From Oasisia sp. SBJ-2009 (lineage: Eukaryota; Annelida; Polychaeta; Sabellida; Siboglinidae), in the NCBI GenBank assembly GCA_964017155.1, contig OZ024854.1, positions 45,677,423-45,741,422 of the forward strand: a stretch of 64,000 nucleotides of DNA, written 5' to 3'. The notes under the pieces were generated by a model that did not search any database, was not told the DNA's origin, and saw only the letters and a program-made list of their open reading frames with translations. Both the position numbers and the translations under genes were made by a program. Positions within the stretch are counted from its first letter, which is position 1. Every line of letters starts with the position of its first letter. Positions 53,535 through 62,701 of this stretch are shown here, piece after piece.

Positions 53535-54215
53535 TTTACAACCCAAACTAGTTGTGTTGCTGCAGCTGTTAAACAACTTGCTGGTGGGACTGCTGATGAC
53601 TATGCTGAACATACAAAGCAAACTGTTGAAAGCATGAGTGAAACTTATGCATATTTTAATGAAACCGACACCCAGGACACTAAGGAACGATTAATTTCGA
53701 ACATCGCAAACACAATGAGTGCAGCTAATTGGGGTGCCTTACGCAAAGTCAGTGAATCATGGGGGAAAGGGTTCACTGAACTTAATTGCCACCTTCATCC
53801 TCTCGATAGTATTGCATTCGCAACTAGAACTGAGCTGGGGAAAATGGAAGCTTCCAGGGGTAAATCATTTGGAAAAGACTGTATAGCTGCTAACTTCATT
53901 CTTAGTGTCAACAAGTTGAGATATAAAGACGGAAAAGGAGATCCACGGGGATTCATTTCTTTTCTGGAAAAACACCATCTCCCAAGAGAAAATCGCCTTC
54001 ACATGCTGTTCAAAATTTCAGGATTATTGGTGGAACATCTTGACTTATTCTTGGATTTCCTAAAGTCAGGGACCTCTTGTGGGGGTCTGCGTGCTGGTGT
54101 TTTGGAGGACTTGAAAACAGAGACTGCAAAGATAGAGCTTCTGGTCCTGGTCTGCTTGGAAAACATTTGACTGGGCCCTGGATGCAGATGTTTTATACTT
54201 CAGATTGTTCACTTG
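53535..54215 (+). pseudogene. Split coiled-coil gene, C-terminal part ('NCHLHPLD' domain)
   Basis: In one frame from about 53545: 'LAGGTADDYAEHTKQTVESM', 'DTKERLISNIANTMS' (collinear with 63868-64000: 'LPRGTAEDYSSHTIDS', 'DSKQKIIENISNT'), then 'KGFTELNCHLHPLDSIAFAT', 'KSFGKDCIAANFILSVNKLR', 'YKDGKGDPRGFISFLEKHHL', 'ENRLHMLFKISGL', 'DLFLDFLKSGTSCGGL'. 53634-54170 is open; a one-base change then leads to 'LLGKHLTGPWMQMFYTSDC'. I recall this order from multicopy uncharacterised invertebrate proteins, but no function is known to me. A conserved His/Cys/Asp cluster (NCHLHPLD) and a distal Cys suggest a metal-binding or RNase H-like core; this is inference. Confidence 0.7.
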
Positions 54216-54856
54216 TTTCTTATATCATATGCATACTGCTTTTACCTTTTTCAAATGTTGTTGTTGAAAATGGCTGCAGTGGGAAACATTCCACAACAAT
54301 TACCAATTTACAGAGATGTATCAAATATGACCCTCAGAGAGCTGCATGCAGCAACAACAGATATAAATGGCACTGTTGCATTTTGCCAGTCGGTGGGACA
54401 GATCCACCAGCAGCGTCAGTGCTCGTAGCAGGTGCCGCTACGGCATGACGTACGTCCCACGTGGCACTATCATTGTTTTGATCAAGGGCCTTAGGCTTAG
54501 CAAACCCGTATATTTAAAATTATATATATGAGCCAAGGACGATCTCTGTTGGAAATGTAGCCGCCCCTGCAGAAAACGGGTGTCCCTGAGGAATGGGACA
54601 TTCTTTGAAGATAGTAGTAACCTGCCCATTGAAACGGTCATTGGGGTGTTATATTACGAGGCGTACAAGAGGGGGCCTAGAAGACGTTGCACCATGAGTT
54701 TGGCATAAGCAGTCACACAGTAACTGACTGAAAAAACTTCTGTCGTGATGTGTGTGCCACGCATTTCGTGGCTAACCCATTCAGGTGGCAGCAATTACAG
54801 CTCAGATGGTTACTCTTCTTACAATGACAAAGGAAACCATTCCGTCAAGCAAAAAC
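54216..54856. other. No gene seen
   Basis: Possible intron or 3' flank of the split gene. No supported frame; one 71-codon frame (54213-54428) has no motif. Confidence 0.4.
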
Positions 54857-56562
54857 GCTGTATTAATTAAAATGCAATTGCTTAATGTTTTATATTTTCG
54901 AAGTTTTGTGGCATTTAAAAATGGCGGATGATGGCGCAGTTAGTGACGGGAGCAATATCGACATAGAAGATAGCGATGTTGGGAGCAGTACGGGCAGTAT
55001 TTCGGGCAGTTTGTCGGCTGATAGTGACGAACGGCAAGCTGTTGGTGAACAATGGGTTCGAAACCTGTTTGCTGAAGACGACTCGGACATCGGCGGCTTC
55101 CAGGGTGCCTGGAAGGAAGACAACTTCGACCAGCGTGTGAAGATGGGTTTTCGTGGAGTCGGTGGAGCGTCTGTTGTGCATCCACCAGAAGCTAACCCCG
55201 GCATGTATTTCGACCAGTTTTGGACCGGCGAGATGTGAGTCCATCTGACCGACGAAACGAATCGGTACGCCAACCAAGAGAGGCGACGAAATCCCCCACC
55301 GCCGTCAGCCCGGATTTGGACGCCAGTCACCACCACCGTGATGAGGGCATTCATAGGACTATGCTTCGCAATGGGTGTCCTGAGACTGCCATGCCGCAAT
55401 GACTACTGGCGTTTGAGCAACTGGCTGCTCAAGACGAACTTTGGCAGCGTGATGGCCAGAGACAAGTTCAACTTGATCTGGCGCTACCTCCACCTGGCTG
55501 ACAACGACACCCCAGGTGAAGGTGACAAACTCAGCAAGATACGATGGTTTGTCGATTTCTTGAACGAACATTTCCAGTCAGTATACGTGCCCTATGGAAA
55601 ATACACTGTGGACGAAAGCATGGTGAAATTCAAGGGGAGACTTGAATTTCGCCAGTTTCTGCCTGCCAAGCCAACCAAGTGGGGAGTCAAGGTATGGGTG
55701 CTGTCGGAGAGTGACACCGGTTATCTCTCAAAGTTCCAAGTGTACACCGGTAGCACACCTGGAGGACAAGAGCGTGGGTTGTCACACCGTGTGGTGACCG
55801 ACCTTGTAGACCACCTCTATGGCCAGTACACGCAGGTGTACTTCGATAACTTTTACACCGGTATGGACCTGCTGACATACCTGCATGCATGGCAGGTGTA
55901 TGCGTGTGGCACTGTGCGCCCCAACAGGAACAACTTGCCGACTGCCTTGCTCCCGAAGAACGTCCGTCTGCAGCGACACGACTACAAGGTGGCGCAGAAG
56001 GATGAGCTGTCGTTTGTTGTTTGGCAGGATACAAAGCCAGTGTGTCCTGTCGAACTTCCACGATCCAGCAGCAGTGGGCGCTGTGTCGCGATGTGTGCCT
56101 GTGTGGTGGACCCCAGCAGGTGGTAGTCCCTGCAGCCCTCGCAGACTACCAGAAGTACATGAAGGACGTCGATCTGTTGGATCAGATGGTCGGATATTAT
56201 ATCATCCAACACCGATCCAAAAAGTGGTGGAGACAAATTTTCCACCACTTGATGATGGCCAGCACAGCACCTACAACGCATAAGTCGTGGCACGAGACAC
56301 AAACCCGAAGATGGTCGCTGCGGAATGGCCGAACTACGAGGACTTCCTGGAAGAAATCATCCTATGGTTGGTGGGAGATGTGAGATCACAGCAAGATCCT
56401 GCTGCCAACCCCCATCCCGCCCCTGGTGCCGGGAAGCATGACATCGTCAAAATGTATGACAAGAAGAAGACATGCATCGAGTGTTCGATGGGTGCGGCAG
56501 CTGGAGAGCGTCGTGGCACAACCAAGCATGGATTAATTAATTTAAATGCTGTTGCTTAATGG
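54857..56562 (+). mobile_element. Second piggyBac copy, truncated and without ends
   Basis: Homologous to 38240-39900 of the intact element but lacking both terminal repeats. It is bordered by similar AT-rich blocks: TTAATTAAAATGCAATTGCTTAATG at the left (split here as TTAATTAA and TTGCTTAATG, 54862-54886) and ATTAATTAATTTAAATGCTG with TTGCTTAATGG at the right (56533-56561). These may be an imperfect duplication or a coincidence. Confidence 0.7.
54921..56532 (+). pseudogene. piggyBac transposase, decayed copy
   Basis: About 80% identical by eye to the protein at 38272. The frame runs from ATG (54921) to TGA at 55236, where the intact copy has TGG, and continues in frame to about 56040 with 'YTVDESMVKFKGR' and 'QVYFDNFYTGMDLL'. 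Frame changes near 56040-56130 and 56275 break the rest ('DLLDQMVGYY', 'KKWWRQIFHHLMM', 'CIECSMGAAAGERRG' are recognisable). The Cys finger is truncated after its first half. Most of the decay is recent, one nonsense and a few indels. Confidence 0.92.
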
Positions 56563-57890
56563 TGTGGAAAAGCTAAAAAAATGCTTCCGCCACTCACTAT
56601 AATCACCACACTTCACAAGAAGAAATGTATGCGGCCATGGTCCATGTTTTCAAGGAGGAACTCCAAGAAGATCTCCTAAGATCCCCCTTTAAGTACTTTG
56701 CTATTGAAGCTGACGAAGCCACAGATATATCAAATGCATAAATTGTCACTGTATTCATCAGATATGTGAACAGCCAGGGTAGAGTTATTTCCAAATTTAT
56801 TGGAGTGGAAGAGTTGCAGGCAAAAACATCGGGTGAGATATTTAAGGGCACAGGAAGAGTTCTGCAGGGTGTTGGGCTTGTGTATCAGCAGAATATGATA
56901 GGCATTGCCACAGATAGTGCCAGTGTCATGGTGGGTGTGCACAGAGGTGTGGCAACTAGATTCAAATCAGTTCAACTATATATCAATATATCATTAACAC
57001 CCATTGCATGGATCATAGGCTGCAGCTAGCTTGCCAAAAAAGTTCCACATTTACAGAAATATATATCTATTTTAATCAATTTGCGAAAAGTCTCAAATAT
57101 TCGCCAAAGTTAAAAAGAGCCTTGGAACTGGCAAAACCTGCCACAAATGAGAAGGGGCATAACATTGCAAATATTCTTTACCAGGTGGCTAGGTATTGTG
57201 AAGTCGGTCACAGGTATGGCAGAAAGTTATTGTTCTGTGCTTGCAGCTGTTAGGGTGGAATGGGGGACAAGGGGTTGAGCATTGCTGCATGGTTTGATGG
57301 ATTATATTCCAATGTTCGGTTTCTGCTAATGACAAATTTTCTAGCCGATGTCATGGCTGTAATGGGAAGCTTATCTTTGTCAATGCAGAAACATGCAGTA
57401 CACTATTCTTCCCTTCATAGTGATGTCGAGGCTGCAATGAAAACCATCAAAACCGTCCCTGGAACCCGACTAGCCTCACACAAAGAACAACTGCCAGAAC
57501 AGTCTGATAACTGCGAGAGAACTGACTAAAACACCGATATAAAAGACAAGTTGCCAAAAAGGCGTCAGTTTGAGAAGGATGCTGAAGCATTCATTGATGA
57601 ATTGTTGACACATCTAGCATCGACTTTTCCAGATAACAAAATTATGGAAGCCTTTCATGTACTAAGTCCGAAAGATACACAGAACATGAATGCTGAGCAG
57701 CAAGAGCAACAATTGTAAATGTTACTGCATCGTTATTCTTCACTCTTTGACAAAAAGCAGTATTACATGAATGGGACATATTCAGGCACATTCTGTGCAA
57801 CAAAAAGTATGCAGGCTATGACCAGTGAAGATATAACAGAGAAAGTTCACTCCGCAATTTATAGTGAGCCGCCATTTTAGCGCGTAGAGC
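56563..57890 (+). pseudogene. hAT-like transposase remnant (ZMYM6/DUF4371 type)
   Basis: Pieces read 'SPFKYFAIEADEATDISNA', 'TVFIRYVNSQGRVISKFIGV', 'MIGIATDSASVMVGVHRGVA' (catalytic 'tDgasvMvG'), then after a shift 'CMDHRLQLACQKS', 'LKRALELAKPATNEKG', and further on 'LPKRRQFEKDAEAFIDELLT', 'VLSPKDTQNMN'. This order matches hAT proteins of the ZMYM6/DUF4371 group. It carries a TAA near 56739 and several frameshifts. The dimerisation tail is not seen. Confidence 0.75.
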
Positions 57891-57941
57891 ACATCGTCCC
57901 AAGCGGACGAATGTGCCGCTTCATTTGCTTGACATTAGACA

Positions 57942-58741
57942 ATGGCAACACCACCACCAAGTACATCGAAAAGTCGATCAACCGGCTCATTTTGCGCGAC
58001 CTACGGGTGCAATGAGTGTAAACAAGTTTCAAGAAATAGACATTTCTTTCGATTTCTGTCAAATATTGAGAGGTGAGTTGTGATTATACAAGATTTTTAT
58101 CGTTTCAGATTGAAAATCTCCAATTATCGCCCAGCTGTTCAACCTGTTGAAAGTAGATCAAGGCTACTATTCTAGGCCAGTCTAATGTCAGTCAATGTCA
58201 ACACTCAATGACCCCCGCCCTTTCCCATGCCCCCTGGTATATGTAGAGCCGTTTATTTCGTTGTAAATAGGATTTTAACTAATGCCGGGCCATGGGCATA
58301 GCCATGTTGACTGGCGGCAGGAAGTAGGCCTTGAATGTCTCATGTACAGCAGCAAGGACGGGTAGCACTTTGCTCCATGGGTCAAAGTTCCTTTTCATTA
58401 TTGCCATTATGCCATATTCATTGTCATAATAATTATTCACTGGCACTGTTGACTGTACTGTCCTAAGAGTCTACAGCCGCCTGTCACAGCGCCCAGTGTG
58501 TATTCCCTCCATTGTCTGGGGAATATAGATCTAACATGTCACGATATTAATATATTTCAGATTGAAGAGATGGGTATTGAATTCCAGACGAAAAGATCTT
58601 CTCAATGCAGATGTACAATACCTGAACAGGAACTGTCATATGTATGACCTCCATTTCCTGGACAGCCAGTTTATGAACTCCGACACAAAGGAGAGGCTTG
58701 TGTGGAATGCCATTCCAACAGTGTTCGATGACATTTGTTGA
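57942..58741 (+). CDS. THAP-domain protein, two exons
   Basis: Exon 1 57942-58072 (donor GAG AG|GTGAGT) and exon 2 58561-58741 (acceptor TATTTCAG) join in frame to give 103 residues. Features: C18-x4-C23 ('FCATYGCNEC'), 'RHFFRF' for the usual 'HrFP', conserved 'KRWV' Trp48, 'YDLHF' with His75, and 'NAIPTVF' (residues 93-99), the hallmark closing motif of THAP zinc fingers. The Cys expected three residues before His75 is Tyr; a nearby Cys69 might substitute. THAP domains bind DNA in transposases (P element, Kolobok) and host regulators. It stops right after the domain, so further exons, a truncated gene or a transposon N-terminus are all possible. Upstream 57840-57941 is unremarkable. Confidence 0.65.
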
Positions 58742-59472
58742 ACTAGCGATATACCCAATCCTAGGGTTAGAAAGCCTCCTCATGATAGGACCACTGCTTC
58801 CACCCCAAATTATCACAAAATGCATGACTCATCAAACAAACCAAGCTCGCTAGGTTGAAATCTAATTTTGTTTCTCAAATAAATCAAGAGATCTTAGGTA
58901 GTCCCCCCATTTTTTATTGAAATGATGTACTGGCAAAGTAGGGTTCATTATAACCATTCCTGGTGTTTACTATACAATTGTGCTAATGACTATTATTATT
59001 TCACCTATGTTGAACCAATATTGCATCACAAAAGTAAAAACGTTTGATCAGTAGATCTATTTTTTCTCATAGCACAAGATCACAATTATGTGTATGTACG
59101 TTCATGCTCTATCAATTTACGTGATGAAATGTATCTGCATTGTTTGCATGTCATTTATTTCCATGAGTACACAGTATTATATTTAATGTTTGCCAGTATG
59201 ATGAGGTGCATTATGCTTATCTATAGCAGCATTCGCATTGTCAGATACTCGAGAATAGGTATCTGGGTATGCAATTTGCACCGGGGTTGCTAAATGCCTC
59301 AGACTCATCTGAATGGTTTTCGATGGCATCTGATTTTAAATGATTTTCTGAATAATTATTATGACAATGAATATGGCATAATGGCAATAATGAAAAGGAA
59401 CTTTGACCCATGGAGCAAAGTGCTACCCGTCCTTGCTGCTGTACATGAGACATTCAAGGCCTACTTCCTGCC
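58316..59472. repeat. 124-bp perfect inverted repeat from a piggyBac-like gene
   Basis: 58316-58439 is the exact reverse complement of 59349-59472. The right copy is the sense coding stretch of the piggyBac-like fragment; the left copy lies antisense inside the THAP intron. The 909-bp spacer contains THAP exon 2. Confidence 0.95.
58742..59293. other. No gene seen
   Basis: Spacer between THAP exon 2 and the piggyBac-like fragment. Confidence 0.4.
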
Positions 59473-59760
59473 ACACTGGTGCATCTCCATTGATGAACGC
59501 ATGGAGGAGACAAAGGATTGTGTGACATACATTCAGTACATGCCGAACAAGCACCAATGTATGTTTGCCGTTAAGCGACTATGTGACACACGTTGAACTG
59601 TATGCTGGGAAAGAATTCCCCATCTAGAGTGAGATGGGCCAAGCACACGGTGTGGCGACGGACTTGATGAGGAAGTTGAACCTCTTAAACAAATCAAATA
59701 ATTTTTTTCTCCAGGTTTCAGATGGAAGTTATGGAAATAACAAACAAGGGTTGACTGACA
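59294..59760 (+). pseudogene. piggyBac-like transposase fragment
   Basis: Open 59294-59596: 'NYYDNEYGIMAIMKRNFDPW', 'KVLPVLAAVHETFKAYFLPH', 'WCISIDERMEETKD', 'YIQYMPNKHQ'. This matches the 'D.l.Kv.pl...l...f...y.p....sIDE.M...kgr....QYmp.Kp' region of DDE_Tnp_1_7 proteins, with the first catalytic Asp kept. A further frame gives 'GVATDLMRKLNL'. It is only distantly related to the other two piggyBac genes in this window. Confidence 0.65.
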
Positions 59761-60584
59761 CATTCAGAATTTGATTGCAAAATAAATACACGTAATTGAC
59801 AATTTCTGTCGTTGTTAGCAAAAACTAAACGAATAATTCAGTGAATTTCCAATGAAGAGTATGTAAAGATGAGATCACTCTACCGCCAACAGTTGTGATA
59901 AAAAAAAGCACCAGTTCACTGTCCCATTCAGAATTTGCATTAAAAGATGCAAACTCATTTTCATTTATTGCTTCACTCAACCATTTGGCAATATGCCATT
60001 TTCCAAGTGGTTGGCGGAGGGCAGCTTTGTGTTGGACATGATGTAATACAACTTAAGTTGCCGTTTCTAATTTGCACAAAAGACAATGTTCCATTTGGAA
60101 ATAACTGAAGTCTGTTATTTTGTGTCATCTCACATCTGATATACAGAAGGTGAGTGTATCTGACTTGGAATGCATGTCGTTGTTAGGACATTAATTTTTT
60201 CACTACTGAGACGCTTTTATGAAAGCGGCTGATTTAGTGAATTTTTAGTAAGATGAATCCAGAATGACATGCAGACTGTTTACTTGGGGCACCAAACGAC
60301 ATTGAACAAGCAAGGAATCCCCTGTCTGGGAACGGTGCCGTTGAACCAACTGCCAGGCTGCACCTCACACACAGACAAGAGAATGAGGGATCAGTCTCGT
60401 GGCACAACTCGTCAACAAATAACCACAATCAATATAATGGTTTAATAATCATAGGGACATTGTCATGGAAAAAGATGAAGCTGTTGCACCAGCAAATGCG
60501 TCAGACGCTTAATCTTATATCGCCCTAGGATGCACCTTGTTGACGTGGGTGATAAAGTGTTAGCTTTCACATCATAACCTTTTT
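59761..60584. other. No gene seen
   Basis: No SGNH region was found upstream of the YR-G array in this stretch; nothing else is supported. Confidence 0.4.
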
Positions 60585-60945
60585 AAGGACGTGTAATTGT
60601 AAATTTGTCTGCCATTATGGCTGTGCCTGTTTCAGGACATGTCATTGTAAATTGTCTGCCATTATGGCTGTGCCTGTTTCAGGTTGTGTAATTGTAAGTT
60701 GTTTGCCATTATGGCTGTGCCTTTTTAAGGCCGTATAATTGGATATTTTCTGCCATTCTGGCTGTGCCTGTTTAAATGTTGTGTAACTGATTAGCCATTT
60801 GGGCTGTGCCTTATCAAGGACGCGTAATTGCTTTGCCATTTGGATTGTGCCTTTTTAAGGATGTGTAATAAATTAGCCGTTTGGGCTGTGCATCTTCTAG
60901 GACATGTACGCATAATTTGTTAGCCGCTACGGCTTTATCGTGGTG
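60585..60945. repeat. Tandem array of YR-G, 40-48 bp units, about eight copies
   Basis: Units of the form AGGACATGTAATTGTAAATT, TGTCTGCCATTATGGCTG, TGCCTGTTTC, shortening and diverging to the right. Ends about 115 bases before the gag start, as in the other elements. Confidence 0.9.
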
Positions 60946-61060
60946 TTACTTCCTATCTTGACTTTACTCTCATGCCACTTGTGGAAATACACACATATTA
61001 TCAGTGCTTTGTGATTTTGACACAATCTCTGTCCGGTTTTCCTTTGCATGCTGTTTCAGA

Positions 61061-62275
61061 ATGCCTCCAAAACGTAAACGTGTCACCAAAGCACCAGCTC
61101 GGTATCGCGAGACACCCGTGGGACCTCCTAGCAAACCTTCCAGGACGGTGGAGGCCTGAGGATGGACCAGTCGTCCCACCTGTCTCCTGTTGACACTCCA
61201 TGTGTGATTGGCTTACTGCAACAGCAGATGCAGTTGATGCAGGCCCAAATGTCAGCACCACCCGAGGCAACTCCTCCTGCATTGCCTGTGGCGGCCGGGT
61301 CGGCAGCAGCTGCAGCAGCTGCCAGTGACGCTGGGGTTTTAGGTGAGGAATTTCCTCAATTTCCCACCAACATCCAAGGTTTTTCTGCTGTCCAGGTATC
61401 TTAATGGATAATAAAATTAAAGAATGCATTTGGTCAAATCAATACATTGATTTGGGGCTGCTGATTAGCGAGGCAGCTCACGAAGCATCTTATCCCTGAC
61501 CCTCATCTACTCATCTACAAAATATCACTCATCGTATCAAAACCATCAACTCCATCGAACAGTGGTCAGATGCAGTCCTAATTTTCATGTCCATTTACAC
61601 TAAACACTGCCCATCTGACACACAAGAAATCATGATGTACATATAACTTATCCGTACCATGTCAAGTGATGCACTCACCCGAGTTTTCCGGGCTTACGAC
61701 CACGATTTCAGTAAGCTGCGGACCCACTTCAACCTGCCATGGCGTGTACACAAGGTACTTTTCCATTTCGTCAGTAAAGCTGCTGGGATCCAGGGCCATC
61801 CATTTCCCAACCAGTATCACCTGTTTCCCCAACGTCGACAGCCTGTTGCTAAGCGACAGCCCTTTCCAACAGGCTATTGCTTAGCCTTTTGCAGTGAGGG
61901 ACGTGGTTCCAACCAGAATTAGAACTTTGCCCACAAGTGCCCCGCATGGAATGGACAACATATTCTGTCCCAGTGCGAAGGCAGTCGTCAGGTCCCCAAT
62001 TCAAACGCCCTCCCACCCCTTTCTATCGCCCGGTTCCCCCCTTGTGGGTGGACCGAGACCCTAGGGCATGTGCTCCGGACCGAGACCCTAGGGCATGTGC
62101 TCCAAGTATGACACACAGATCATGGGGGTCTCGAATTAAACGGCATGACGCTCTCATGGAGAAGTTTCTCCAGTTTCTGGAGCTCCGCTGCGGGTTAATC
62201 ATGCGAGCTCCGGTTATTACTGTGGAGGGTGGCTCCCTGCAGTTACCGGATGGAGTGATTTACTTCATCACTTGA
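61061..62275 (+). pseudogene. YR-G: gag of a Ngaro-like element
   Basis: ATG immediately follows a pyrimidine-rich CTGTTTCAGA. Starts MPPKRKRVTKAPARYRET, then 'GLLQQQMQLMQAQMSA' (coiled coil) and an Ala-rich stretch, then in later frames 'CIWSNQYIDLGLLISEAA', 'SIEQWSDAVLIFMSIY', 'IMMYI', 'RVFRAYDHDFSKLR', a finger with 'GYCLAFC', 'NFAHKCPAWNGQH'. Collinear with YR-B/C gag but of another subfamily. A 27-bp duplication lies at 62050-62104. Stops and shifts are frequent, and no polymerase follows. Confidence 0.65.
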
Positions 62276-62701
62276 CATTGGAGATGGCCCTCATGTACTA
62301 TAGCAATAGTTGGGCTACTAACTGGCCGTTATACAGTTATAATCGGAATCCTCGATTTAAATGCACAAATATCACGTAGATTTCATAAATTACACATTCT
62401 AATGCAAAATATATATGTTTAGATACTATAATGATGCATTTATTGCAAGAAAATATGCTAGGTTGGCAGATGATCACAGATTTTGCACAGTTGGTTGCGC
62501 GCCTGCTTTGGCCGGTCTAGGTCACATGACCGATTCACATACTCTGATTGATCAATTCACTTTGTTTACAAAACAAAACCCATGTGCTTCGTGGATTTCT
62601 GAGGCTATGCACTCAATTTATGTTGATTTGTGTACATGCTAATGGTCATGTGTTTTCACTACTTTGATCAAAGATGTTAAAACATATTTCATTTATTTTC
62701 A
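62276..62701. other. No gene seen
   Basis: AT-rich flank up to the acceptor of the next gene; a 75-codon frame at 62415-62642 is unassigned. Confidence 0.4.

Noticed and set aside
53634..54170. Independent 178-residue gene
   Set aside because: Its first part is collinear with the right-edge gene at 63868-64000, so it is the continuation of the split gene and not a separate one.
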